From: CAYLLN01 sp036496265
GTDB lineage: Bacteria > Planctomycetota > Planctomycetia > Pirellulales > Pirellulaceae
Reading direction: 5' to 3'
Assembly (NCBI GenBank): GCA_036496265.1
Contig: DASXLL010000277.1
Location: forward strand, 1 to 64,000
DNA: 64,000 nucleotides
Shown here: positions 34,249-42,256 of the stretch, in pieces
How the letters are laid out: every line of letters begins with the position of its first letter
How positions within the stretch are numbered: position 1 is the stretch's first letter
Translations under genes and position numbers: made by a program
The notes under the pieces: generated by a model
What the model was told of the DNA's origin: nothing
Database searches by the model: none
The model's input: the letters and a program-made list of their open reading frames with translations, nothing else

Positions 34249-37200
34249 TCAGGTCGTATATTTTCCACCACGGTGGCGATGAGCGTAGCCGATCGAGACA
34301 AGTGAGTTAAGGATGTCCTCGACCGTCTCCTGTCGAGCGCGGAGAAAGAGACCGGCGATTTTCGCGGACGTAAGTGGCGACGTTGCGGCGGCGAGGGCGT
34401 CCTGGATGGCTTTGGTGCGGGCCGAAAGTTCTTTGGGCCAGGGCAACTTAGTAGGTCGGGCAGGCCCTGACCGACCAGGTCCGCGGGAACGCTTTCCATC
34501 GTGTTCGTTTTCGCGCGACGGCAGAGTGGCTTCCGCGGCCGCCGCCAAGGTAGTCCCCTCACTCCGTGAGGGACTGACCTTCGAGCGACGTTTTTTCCGG
34601 GGTTGGCTATCATCCAAGGTTGACGTTGTTTCCGCTTCCGGCGCTTGCGGAGCAAGGGGCCTACCCTGGGCTTGGAAATCGGGCCGCAGCCAACGCACTA
34701 AGCCGCGGGATTCTTCGGAGGCGCGTTCGGAATTCAGGGCGACGAGGTGGGTGAGGATTTGTTCGTCGGTGAGGGTGGGGGGCCAGCCGTAGGCGGCGAA
34801 GACGGCGGCGTCGAGGTCGTCGTGGAGCTGCTGGAGGACGCTGACGAAGCCGGCGTGGTGGATTCTCTGGTCTTTCTCGTTGAGGGGTTCTCCGGCGCGG
34901 AGTTTTTCGAGGACGTTGTACATGTCGGTCAGCGTCAGCCACGGATGCTGCTCCTGCCGGCGTTTGCGAAGGTCATCGAGTTGTTCGGCGAGGTCTCCGA
35001 TGGCATTTTTTTGGTTTTCTGTAGCGTCGGGAAATGGGAAAGGAAGGAAGCAGGGACCGTTCTGGTATCGCGGGCGATCCTCAAGTGTTCCTCCGGACGC
35101 GATGGCCCAATCGACGTGTACACGACTGGAAAGCACTCCGAGGGTGAATGCGTCGTCAACTCCAATTACATATAGAGAAGCGTCGGGAATTGTTTCACTC
35201 GACACGAAGCAAAACGGCCTGTGCTTCGCCACTTCTGGGGTCGCGATGTACCGAGCCAATCCCTGTATGCTTGCTCTCATCCGTTCATTTGAGCGCCCAA
35301 AAAGCCACCAGTCTCGCTTCCGCTGCGGGTCGCGATTCGCCATCCTGAATGGTCGCACTGTATCGTTAACGCGCTGGTAGGCGTCCGGAAATGACTCTCG
35401 CGCTTCGGACTCAGACAAACCATGAAAATCGATCACTTGAAGATCTCGTGAGCGTTGTACGAGATCGCGATTACTTAAGAACGGCTTGACCCGAGATAGG
35501 CTCTCTTTGGAAAAAGTGGCGATAATAGACTCATCAACGAGGAACCCATCGCCAACTAGCTTCACGCCCTGTTGGCAAATTCCTTCATTGGCAAGCAGCG
35601 GTGTCGCGTCAGAAAGCGCCGCCCCGACTCTTAAATTAGCTTGAATCGCGCCGCGACGTTCTAACAGTTCTACTTGGGCCTCCTCGCTTTGCGATGGGCG
35701 CTCTGCGAAAACCTCCATCAGGCGCCCGGGCACAATTCCGCGCATCCCCACCGTCATCGCGATACGAACTGCGGCACCCAATTCATTGTCCACCCAAGGG
35801 TGGTCAGGAACTGCGAAAACGATCGAAAGTACAGGGTCGCCTTTGAGAAAGCGCTCCAGCATTTTCCGACTGTAGTGCTGCGTGATGCTGTTCGTCGTAA
35901 TGAATCCAAATCGTCGTATGGAATCGGCACATGCAAGCGTTCCCGCTATGTTCCACCAATACATAACGTAATCGGCAGACTCTTCAACGTCCTCGTGTGC
36001 TTCGCGTAGAGCTTCAACATATGGGTCGCTCAGGAGCAATCGCATTCGCTTGTTCCCGATGAACGGCGGATTGCTGACGATGTAATCGGTCTTCGGCCAT
36101 TCGGCTTTGCGCGGGTTGATGTATTTGACAACGGGCACTTGAGCCGTTTCGTCGGGGACTTGTTCGCCGGTGACGGGATGCTGCTTTGTGGTGCGCCCGT
36201 CCCAGCGGGTGACGGGTTGGCCGGAGTCGTCGAGGAGGGGCTCCGTATGGTCCCAGGCGAGGACGGCGTCGCGGCATTCGATGTTTTTGAAATTCTTGAT
36301 GATGGGCTCGGCGGGTTGGGCTTTGCCGCGGGTGCGGAAGTGCCATTGGAGGTAGCCGATCCAGAGGACAAGGTCGGCGATGGCGGCGGCGCGGGGGTTG
36401 AGCTCGATGCCGAGGAATTGGTGGGGGTCGATTTCGAGGAGGATTTTTTGCTGGTAGCCGAGCTCGCGGAGGGCGTTGAGGACTTCGCCCTCCAGGCGTT
36501 TCATGTGCTCGAGCGTGACATAGAGAAAATTGCCGCTGCCGCAGGCGGGGTCGAGGACGCGGGTTTCGCAGAGTTTTTCGTGGAAGTGGCGGACGGCGTC
36601 GTGAGCCGCGGTCATTTCGCCGGCGCGGGCGTGGGTGAGGGCGGTGGCGTAGATCGTGTTCCACTCGTCGCGGAGGGGCTCGATGATCGTGGGCATCACC
36701 AGCCGCTCGACGTAGGCCCGAGGCGTGTAGTGAGCGCCGAGCTTGTGGCGCTCGATGGGATTGAGCGCCCGTTCGAGGAGGGTGCCAAAAATGGCGGGCT
36801 CGACGTCGCCCCAAAACGACTCCGATGCCTGGCGGAGCAGCTTGAGCATCGGGCGCGAGAGGTTGAGGGCTTCGTGCTCGGCAAATAAGCCGCCGTTGAA
36901 GCGGGCGATGTGCTGGCGGAGGATTGTCGAGAAGCCGCCGGTATCCATCGTCTGCCAAAGGGCTTCGACCATCGGGCGAAAGTTTTCGGGCGTGTCTTCG
37001 AGTTCGGCGAGGAGCTTTTTGAAGGCGTCTTTGGGAATCAGCTCGACATCCTCGGCAAACATCGTGAACAGGCACCGCATCAGGAAGCGGGCGACGCGAG
37101 CCGGATCGTGATTGTGGTGCTCCAGGAGCTTGGCGAGCTCGGCGAGGCGGGAGGCGAGCTCGCGGGTGACCTTGGCGCTCTTCTTACTGGGGTCGAGGGC

Positions 37201-37875
37201 AAGTGGATCGGACCAGACGAGGCGGAGGCGCTCGCGGATTTTTTCGTCGGCCAGGTCGGCGAGCTTGATGCGGAACGATTGCGGGTCGGGGAACGGGACG
37301 TAAGTTTTGCCCTGGCGGGTGAATTCGCTGTAAAGCTCGATGGAGTGGCCGACATCGACGACGATGAGGAACGGGGGCCAGCCTTCGCTCGATGGCAACG
37401 CGCGGGCATAACGATCGGCCTGACCGCGGGCGCGGATCATGGCGTCGTCCCAGGCTTTGGTGCCGCGGACCGCCGTGCCCCTCTTCTTTGCTCTTTTAGG
37501 TGGCTGTGTTTTGCCCGTGGGTGGCTGTGGGTCGCGCAGCGAACCACGGCTTTCCGCCAACAGCGCCTCCTCATCCTCCGCCGCTTGCGCGTCACTGCCT
37601 TGTTTGGCTTCAAGGACGAAACAGCCCCGTTTGTAGAGATCGATGCGTCCGGTTGTGGCTGTGCCGTCGCCGTGGTCGAAAACTACGTCACGTTCGAAGA
37701 CGTAGGTGTTCTTATCGGGGTCGTCGGTCGTGGGGTTAGGCTCCGCGACCGCGAGAATGTCGCAGAGTTGAGTCAGAAACAGGGCATAGTTGGCCCGCTC
37801 GGCCGCGGCGGACTTTTGCCAGACGTCGATGAATTTGGCGATGGCCGTAGCAGAAGTTGCGGCGGTGTCGTTCAC
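34249..37875 (-). CDS. Single-chain type II restriction-modification enzyme (IIG/IIL, MmeI-like)
   Basis: 1,208 residues from a GTG at 37875 without an obvious ribosome-binding site. The N-terminal nuclease candidate is GRIDLYKRGCFVLEAKQ (about 72-88, D...E-x-K). The adenine-methyltransferase core has motif I LDPACGSGNFLYV at about 440 and the catalytic motif YIVSNPPFIGNKRM at about 600. A target-recognition-like region follows (about 750-1000). The C-terminus carries a low-complexity basic linker and a winged-helix-like tail (TSAKIAGLFLRARQETVEDI). Such enzymes both methylate and cleave in one chain, so no partner is needed, and none is nearby. Palindromic repeats lie in frame at 37515-37549, 34552-34574 and 34454-34476, all in linkers. 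The extra C-terminal domain is unusual. Confidence 0.87.
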   Translation of the reverse strand: MNDTAATSATAIAKFIDVWQKSAAAERANYALFLTQLCDILAVAEPNPTTDDPDKNTYVFERDVVFDHGDGTATTGRIDLYKRGCFVLEAKQGSDAQAAEDEEALLAESRGSLRDPQPPTGKTQPPKRAKKRGTAVRGTKAWDDAMIRARGQADRYARALPSSEGWPPFLIVVDVGHSIELYSEFTRQGKTYVPFPDPQSFRIKLADLADEKIRERLRLVWSDPLALDPSKKSAKVTRELASRLAELAKLLEHHNHDPARVARFLMRCLFTMFAEDVELIPKDAFKKLLAELEDTPENFRPMVEALWQTMDTGGFSTILRQHIARFNGGLFAEHEALNLSRPMLKLLRQASESFWGDVEPAIFGTLLERALNPIERHKLGAHYTPRAYVERLVMPTIIEPLRDEWNTIYATALTHARAGEMTAAHDAVRHFHEKLCETRVLDPACGSGNFLYVTLEHMKRLEGEVLNALRELGYQQKILLEIDPHQFLGIELNPRAAAIADLVLWIGYLQWHFRTRGKAQPAEPIIKNFKNIECRDAVLAWDHTEPLLDDSGQPVTRWDGRTTKQHPVTGEQVPDETAQVPVVKYINPRKAEWPKTDYIVSNPPFIGNKRMRLLLSDPYVEALREAHEDVEESADYVMYWWNIAGTLACADSIRRFGFITTNSITQHYSRKMLERFLKGDPVLSIVFAVPDHPWVDNELGAAVRIAMTVGMRGIVPGRLMEVFAERPSQSEEAQVELLERRGAIQANLRVGAALSDATPLLANEGICQQGVKLVGDGFLVDESIIATFSKESLSRVKPFLSNRDLVQRSRDLQVIDFHGLSESEARESFPDAYQRVNDTVRPFRMANRDPQRKRDWWLFGRSNERMRASIQGLARYIATPEVAKHRPFCFVSSETIPDASLYVIGVDDAFTLGVLSSRVHVDWAIASGGTLEDRPRYQNGPCFLPFPFPDATENQKNAIGDLAEQLDDLRKRRQEQHPWLTLTDMYNVLEKLRAGEPLNEKDQRIHHAGFVSVLQQLHDDLDAAVFAAYGWPPTLTDEQILTHLVALNSERASEESRGLVRWLRPDFQAQGRPLAPQAPEAETTSTLDDSQPRKKRRSKVSPSRSEGTTLAAAAEATLPSRENEHDGKRSRGPGRSGPARPTKLPWPKELSARTKAIQDALAAATSPLTSAKIAGLFLRARQETVEDILNSLVSIGYAHRHRGGKYTT
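34454..34574. repeat. Two hairpin repeats in frame near the 3' end of the restriction enzyme gene
   Basis: AGTCCCCTCAC-TCC-GTGAGGGACT (34552-34574) and GGTCGGGC..CCTGACCGACC (34454-34476) are both palindromic and translated in the low-complexity linker before the winged-helix tail (around residues 1100-1108 and 1133-1140). Confidence 0.75.
37515..37549. repeat. Hairpin repeat in frame in the nuclease region of the restriction enzyme gene
   Basis: CCGTGG...GGGTCGCGCAGCGAACCACGG can fold back on itself and is translated within a polar insert (about residues 105-125) that follows the putative nuclease motif. Confidence 0.6.
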
Positions 37876-38577
37876 GTGCGCAGTGCAGCAGGATTCGAAT
37901 CTCGGTCAGTCATTGATGGGGGTGTTATACCACCCCGCTCCGAAAAATGTCATCGACAACTGCCCCTAGTCCTATCCCATCCGTGTAAATCCGTGCCATC
38001 CGCGGCCATTACCCTCCGCCCCGCCAGACATGTGTACATTGGTACAAAATTTGCACAAACCTACCTCCGTCCATCCCGACTGCCATTTCGGCCCACGCGC
38101 CAAACAGCCCCTCGCTCTTTACCAACTTGGTCGCCCCCACCCGCTTCCCCGCGGCTGCCGCTCCAGCCGCGCTGATCGCGAATTCTCTGCCTCAAGCCTC
38201 AAGCCTTCAGCCTTCAGCCTCGCATGACTTACGACGATCGATACCGCTCAAGTTGAGCGCACGCCCCATGCGACGCAAAACTCGAAATCCGCCATTGCCA
38301 ACCACTTACAACTTTCACGACCGCCCTCCGTAATGAAAGAACTTCAAACTTTAGCGCTTCGCTAAGTCGTAAGTCCCAAATGCCAACACCCAAGCCTCAG
38401 GTCTCAAGCCTTCGCCCCTAAAGAACCGCTAAAGTTTAATCACCTGCCAACTGAACATTATTTCACAACTCCCCAATCCCCAACCACTTACAACCCGCGC
38501 TAAAGTCCCCCGCCCAAAAAATTCCTCCAACTTTAGCGCGTCCCTTCGTGATAGAATTCATCCAGGAGAAGATGTCC
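37876..38577. other. Intergenic region filled with short repeats
   Basis: About 700 bases with no convincing gene. It contains an ATCCGTG phrase repeated at a 9-10 base spacing (37979-38008), heptads at 38192-38219 and 38392-38412, and at least four copies of the word ACTTTAGC or its complement (38348, 38428, 38497, 38531 approximately). It is AT-richer than the flanks. A GATTCGAATC palindrome at 37891 resembles a tRNA T-loop, but no tRNA can be built around it. Confidence 0.6.
38192..38219. repeat. Heptad repeat
   Basis: Two TCAAGCC units then two TTCAGCC units in exact 7-base register; a related degenerate run (AAGCCTC, AGGTCTC, AAGCCTT) is at 38392-38412. Both are intergenic. Confidence 0.95.
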
Positions 38578-38799
38578 ATGCAAGAAGAATGCAAAACTCC
38601 GGTGGTCCCTAGGGAGTGCGGGGGAAAATGGATTGCCTGGAATTTTGAGCGGACGAAGATTCTGGCGACGGGGCGGACCTATAGCGACGCCAAGCAGGCC
38701 GCCGAAGCACTCGGTGAGACCAAACCTGTGCTGGCCAAAGCCCCCCGAGCAGACATTCGGTTTCTAGGCGATATCTCTATTTGCTTGAACGTAATGTAG
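38578..38799 (+). CDS. Small protein resembling DUF5678
   Basis: 73 residues from the ATG at 38578, nine bases after GGAG; an ATG two codons earlier is too close to that site. The sequence CGGKWIAWNFERTKILATGR followed by TYSDAKQAAEALGE fits the small strand-strand-helix proteins in which a residue-level pattern of gkWIAw...ivasG.s..eA is conserved (DUF5678-like). It ends APRADIRFLG. These proteins often neighbour retropepsin-like or toxin-antitoxin genes. None overlaps here, though a lysine-rich protein and PIN pair lie downstream on the other strand. Function unknown. Confidence 0.65.
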   Translation: MQEECKTPVVPRECGGKWIAWNFERTKILATGRTYSDAKQAAEALGETKPVLAKAPRADIRFLGDISICLNVM

Positions 38800-38862
38800 A
38801 GGCGGCCGCTCGCTTTAGCGGAGCGGTCAAGGCGGCCCAGAAGCGAATCCCCTCACCCCCGG

Positions 38863-38889
38863 CCCCTCTCCCCGCGGCGGGGAGAGGGG
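38863..38889. repeat. Perfect G/C hairpin
   Basis: CCCCTCTCCCCGC and its exact complement GCGGGGAGAGGGG face each other with one base between them, 64 bases downstream of the DUF5678-like gene. No T-run follows. Confidence 0.85.
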
Positions 38890-39004
38890 AGAATTGGGAA
38901 TGGGTTTTTGGCGTTGTTTGCGAATCTGGGCTGAAGCCACCAGGCTGTACGCCTATGCCGCTTCGCGGCGGCAGAAATGCTTCGTGAAAAAACTCGTTCG
39001 TCGC

Positions 39005-39358
39005 TCACCGGCGAAGCTTTTGTTCCGCGGCAAACGCTTCGTCGCCGGCCAGGCACCGATTCCGTTCGGCCAGCTTCGTCCGAATTCGATCCACCATTTC
39101 GCGAATTGGCCGCGACAGCCTGTGAATAATTTCCTGCGGCGAGAATTTTTCGAGGTCGCCAACCGTTTCCGCCCGCAAGAATTCGAAAACCTGGCGGGCC
39201 TCATAATCCTCGTGAAACAGCATGAACAGCTTTTCCTCAGCCGTAACTGTTGGCCGGCCCAGCGAGATTTTTTTCGCGGCCCGTTTTTTCGGGGCCGACT
39301 TTTTAGCCGCCTTTTTTGCCTTGGCGGCTGGTTTTTTGTTGGATTTCTTTTTTGCCAT
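39005..39358 (-). CDS. Lysine-rich, histone H1-like N-terminus protein of unknown function
   Basis: 117 residues from the ATG at 39358; the frame is open further upstream but would overlap the PIN gene. The first 34 residues are almost only Lys, Ala, Pro and Ser (AKAKKAAKKSAPKKRAAKK), like the tails of bacterial H1-type proteins. A short folded part follows: LGRPTVTAEEKLFMLFHEDY, ARQVFEFLRAETVGDLEKFS, then a helix HRLSRPIREMVDRIRTKLAE. The basic tail suggests nucleic acid binding. The remainder is not recognised. Confidence 0.65.
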   Translation of the reverse strand: MAKKKSNKKPAAKAKKAAKKSAPKKRAAKKISLGRPTVTAEEKLFMLFHEDYEARQVFEFLRAETVGDLEKFSPQEIIHRLSRPIREMVDRIRTKLAERNRCLAGDEAFAAEQKLRR

Positions 39359-39422
39359 GGCATTAAATCCGCAATCGTTCGATTCGCCCGGCATCATCCG
39401 GAGGCATGTGTCGATCTCGTGC

Positions 39423-39842
39423 TCAAGCAAACGGATTGGCAAGCTCTACGCCATCGATTGTACGTGGCGAGCCCATGTCTTCTGTGTACAGTCGCGTGAC
39501 ACCGGCGGCGCGGCAGGCGCCCAGAAGCATGCTGTCCCAATGCGAGAGGCTGAACCGGTCGGATAGGTCCACTGCGGCGTCAAAAGCTTCAGGAGTTGGC
39601 AGCACGAGGGGAAGCAAATGGCGAAACGCGAGCAAGTGTTGGGCAAACTCGGTCGGTGTGAGGCGGCCTTGATCGCGCCAGCGCCGCAGTTGCTGGGTCA
39701 ATTCTCCCAAGACCTGCCACAACAAAATCGTCGGTTCGGCTGCGGAATGGATTTGCTGCAAAAGCTGTTGTGCTTTGAGCTGCTTCGTCGGCTCGTTGCG
39801 ATCCACCGAATAGAGCAGGACATTGGTGTCAACTGCGTTCAT
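39423..39842 (-). CDS. PIN-domain toxin (VapC-like)
   Basis: 139 residues. Acidic PIN residues are visible in AVDTNVLLYSVDRNEP, ILLWQVLGELTQQL (conserved glutamate), SLSHWDSMLLGACRAAGV (D) and RLYTEDMGSPRTIDGVEL (D), which together form the Mg2+-dependent RNase site of VapC toxins. The start overlaps the end of the upstream antitoxin gene by 14 bases, in the standard antitoxin-then-toxin order on the minus strand. VapC enzymes typically cleave tRNA or rRNA; the target here is unknown. Confidence 0.9.
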   Translation of the reverse strand: MNAVDTNVLLYSVDRNEPTKQLKAQQLLQQIHSAAEPTILLWQVLGELTQQLRRWRDQGRLTPTEFAQHLLAFRHLLPLVLPTPEAFDAAVDLSDRFSLSHWDSMLLGACRAAGVTRLYTEDMGSPRTIDGVELANPFA

Positions 39843-40056
39843 GCAATTGATCGCGCGTCAGCCGATCGCCGCCGGAGTTGAAGTTGGACGTGGTCCACAA
39901 ATGCCGAATTGTGTCCCAGGATTCGCTGGCCCGCGTCGATTCGTTGGCGTCGATAGTTTCCACCACAAGGCGCACCCTCGCGCTGTCCGACAACGCGGGC
40001 CGCTGATCTGGTTTGAAGACGCCGTCTTCGAATGTCGCCGCAAGGACTTGGGTCAT
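39829..40056 (-). CDS. DUF104/AF2212-type antitoxin of the PIN pair
   Basis: 75 residues from the ATG at 40056; ATGs 11 and 12 codons upstream (40089, 40092), preceded by GGAAG, are alternative starts. The beginning TQVLAATFEDGVFKPDQRPA matches the small beta-rich DUF104 family (typical pattern: ..aiyENGvfkPle.l.L.eG..V...), followed by SDSARVRLVVETID and a variable C-terminus that would contact the toxin. It overlaps the PIN gene by 14 bases. Neutralisation of the PIN RNase and autoregulation are inferred from the pairing. Confidence 0.8.
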   Translation of the reverse strand: MTQVLAATFEDGVFKPDQRPALSDSARVRLVVETIDANESTRASESWDTIRHLWTTSNFNSGGDRLTRDQLHERS

Positions 40057-40141
40057 GACTGCACTGCCTGTTGAGTCGCCACTAGCCATCATACTTGCTT
40101 CCAGCCAATCGAGCGAGTCCAACACACGTGCGCCGATTCGC

Positions 40142-41449
40142 CTAGCCCGCGCCAAACCCGCTCTTTCGATTGAACAGCTTCTCCCGCGTTGCCCACAAGC
40201 CCGCCGACGGAGTCGGAATGAAGAAAATCCGCTCGCCATCGACGTCATTGAAGCCTTCGTGGAGTTGATTGACCGGATACCGCCGCATGGTCGCCGCCAG
40301 ATCGGCGTAACCAAAGTTGACTTGCGCCACATCAGCCTTCGATAGATGCCCCGGAGCATACGTGATGCGGAAACGGTCCTCACTGCTGCCGTGAATAAGG
40401 TGGGCCGTGGCGTGGGCGAGGTCCTGCATATCGGCGTTTTGCTTGTAAAGCTTCATGACGTTGGGCGTGCCGCAGTAGCCGTATTTGCGAATCAACGCAT
40501 CCACATCCGGCTGCTCGCCAAAACGCTTCAGGCCCGGCGCGATGATCACCAACTCGCCGTCGTCGGCAAGCGCCATCCGCGTCCGATACACGGCTTTGTT
40601 CGCAACCCACGTGCTAAAGAACTCATCCCCCTGCATGACGCAGACGACTTTTTTGAGCGGCTCATCGAGCACCGTGATGTTCTGCTCGCGGGCCTGGCGG
40701 GCAGCACCGAGGTACGTCTCCAAGTCGTCGCCGACGAAGACGCCGGTGTGCACCAGATTGCCCCGCTCATCGCGGGCCAGCACGACCTGCACATAAAAAT
40801 CGGGGAGCTTGCCGAGGAATTTTTCTTCGGCCCAGTTGAAGCACTGCCGTACCGGTGTCAGCAAATTGCCGAGGTTGTTCTCAATCCCGCAGCAGGCAGC
40901 CGCCATGTGCGCGGCACAAATCAAGTCCTTCCCGCCGACGCCGATGAAGTAGTTTTTGTTGTGATTGGCAAAACCCAGCACTTCATGCGGCACGACGTGG
41001 CCGATGTTGATGACGAGGTCCCACGGCTCGTTCATCAGCATCGAGTTCAGCCAAATCGGAAACTTCCAATCGGCCGCGCCGGCGGTCGCTTCTTTGACAT
41101 AATCGGCTGGCACATCGCCCAGATAGGTGCAGCCGTTCCGCCAATCGTGCGGATGAATCCGCTCATGCGGAATCGAGCCGAACATCTGCGCGTTCTGCTC
41201 CCGCGTATGCGGCTCATGCTGACCGAGCGTGGGAATCACATGCACGTCAGCGGTATCTTTGAACAGCTTGTAAAAGCTCTCCGTAATCCAACCCGCCCCC
41301 GAATGCATCCGCGTAATATCCGGCGGCAACAGCAGCACGCGCTTGGGCGTTTTACAGAGGCGGCTTTTCGCTTCTTCCACGGCGCGAGCGATGAGCTGCT
41401 CGACGTGAGGGCGCGAGATGGAGGGGGCGGATTCGGTGAACCAGGGCAT
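40142..41449 (-). CDS. LarA-like protein (lactate racemase domain)
   Basis: 435 residues. The N-terminal domain contains RVLLLPPDITRMHSGAG, matching the LarA-type DxTR segment, and ADVHVIPTLGQHEPHT. The central region has VINIGHVVPHEVLGFANHNK and YFIGVGGKDLICAAHM, supplying the histidines and lysine that in lactate racemase hold the nickel-pincer cofactor and act as bases. LarA homologues isomerise several 2-hydroxy acids. No larB, larC or larE cofactor genes are in the window, so activity would depend on genes elsewhere. The substrate is not predictable. The gene stands alone on the minus strand between two toxin-antitoxin pairs. Confidence 0.85.
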   Translation of the reverse strand: MPWFTESAPSISRPHVEQLIARAVEEAKSRLCKTPKRVLLLPPDITRMHSGAGWITESFYKLFKDTADVHVIPTLGQHEPHTREQNAQMFGSIPHERIHPHDWRNGCTYLGDVPADYVKEATAGAADWKFPIWLNSMLMNEPWDLVINIGHVVPHEVLGFANHNKNYFIGVGGKDLICAAHMAAACCGIENNLGNLLTPVRQCFNWAEEKFLGKLPDFYVQVVLARDERGNLVHTGVFVGDDLETYLGAARQAREQNITVLDEPLKKVVCVMQGDEFFSTWVANKAVYRTRMALADDGELVIIAPGLKRFGEQPDVDALIRKYGYCGTPNVMKLYKQNADMQDLAHATAHLIHGSSEDRFRITYAPGHLSKADVAQVNFGYADLAATMRRYPVNQLHEGFNDVDGERIFFIPTPSAGLWATREKLFNRKSGFGAG

Positions 41450-41527
41450 GGGGAGTTAGGGATCAGGAGTCGGAATGGCAGAATTAAATCATTTTGCTCG
41501 AGCTACGCACGATTGTTTGCCAGCGCG

Positions 41528-41785
41528 TTAACGTCGACGACTCTCTGGCACCGCTGTATCCGGTGGTATCGGTGGAACGTCTGGCACTTTGGCCAGCACC
41601 GCCAGATATTTGTTGCGGTCGGCGCGGGACGCCCGGTCCTGAAGGTAGGCCAACTGCGCTAACGCCGAAATCTTATCGGCGACAGCCGCAGCCGCGAGCT
41701 GCTCGACCGAGATATTCTCCCGCGTCGCCCACGTTTTCAGCTCTTCGTGCAGCGCCTCGGGGAGCGGGATTTGGAGCGTGGTCAT
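41528..41785 (-). CDS. Antitoxin-like ribbon-helix-helix protein
   Basis: 85 residues beginning TTLQIPLPEALHEELKTWAT, the strand-helix start of a ribbon-helix-helix DNA-binding fold, followed by RENISVEQLAAAAVADKISA. The tail is proline- and arginine-rich. Its ATG overlaps the stop of the preceding PIN gene by four bases, so in this pair the toxin-like gene comes first, which is the less common order. It probably binds the PIN protein and its promoter. Confidence 0.75.
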   Translation of the reverse strand: MTTLQIPLPEALHEELKTWATRENISVEQLAAAAVADKISALAQLAYLQDRASRADRNKYLAVLAKVPDVPPIPPDTAVPESRRR

Positions 41786-42210
41786 GGCGCTGTCGCTATC
41801 TCCGCAAAAAACTCAATTGGCGTCAGAACCTTGATGCCAAAGCGTTCCGCTTCAGGGAAGTGACGCTTATTGAACGAAACGATAAAGTCGGCCCGAGCCG
41901 CGACGGCCAATTCAAGCACTTTGGTATCGCCGGGATCGGCTTCCGTCGGCCCTATCTGAAAGTATATCAACGATTTTTGCCCGGCGTCGCACCAGAGGTT
42001 CAGCAATGTGTCGATCTCAGCCAAATCGAGGCCGAGAGCTGTGGCCATTCGCTTCAGAACGTCCTCGTATTCGCAGAGCAATGGCACGGAAACGCAATGA
42101 TCGAATGACTCGCCTCCGATTCGTGCCAAAAGCTCGTGTGACCATCCTCGTTTTGAGCGCAAGCCGGCGACGATTACGTTCGTGTCGATGACAATCAGCG
42201 GTCTTGGCAT
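41782..42210 (-). CDS. PIN-domain putative toxin (COG1569-like)
   Basis: 142 residues. The PIN core is visible as PLIVIDTNVIVAGLRSKRGW, CVSVPLLCEYEDVLKRM (conserved glutamate), DTKVLELAVAARADFIVSFN and KRHFPEAERFGIKVLTPIEF, the layout of the putative toxin component of PIN family, where the third and fourth acidic residues are D in ADPGDTKV and often D in sfNkRHF. Mg2+-dependent RNase activity is expected from the family. It is coupled by a four-base overlap to the downstream antitoxin-like gene and starts 47 bases after the gatB stop. Confidence 0.88.
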   Translation of the reverse strand: MPRPLIVIDTNVIVAGLRSKRGWSHELLARIGGESFDHCVSVPLLCEYEDVLKRMATALGLDLAEIDTLLNLWCDAGQKSLIYFQIGPTEADPGDTKVLELAVAARADFIVSFNKRHFPEAERFGIKVLTPIEFFAEIATAP

Positions 42211-42256
42211 TTACACAATCCGTTGAATTGTCAGCAACAATCGCAAAGCCGCTCGC

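Noticed and set aside
37885..37910. tRNA-like GATTCGAATC next to the restriction enzyme start
   Set aside because: Flanking bases do not form a T-stem, and no anticodon or acceptor stem can be built on either strand. It is just a 10-base palindrome.
40057..40383. Longer version of the DUF104 antitoxin starting at 40383
   Set aside because: The extra N-terminus overlaps the LarA-like gene in another frame and has a low-complexity Arg/Ser composition; the family starts at TQVLAATFEDG.
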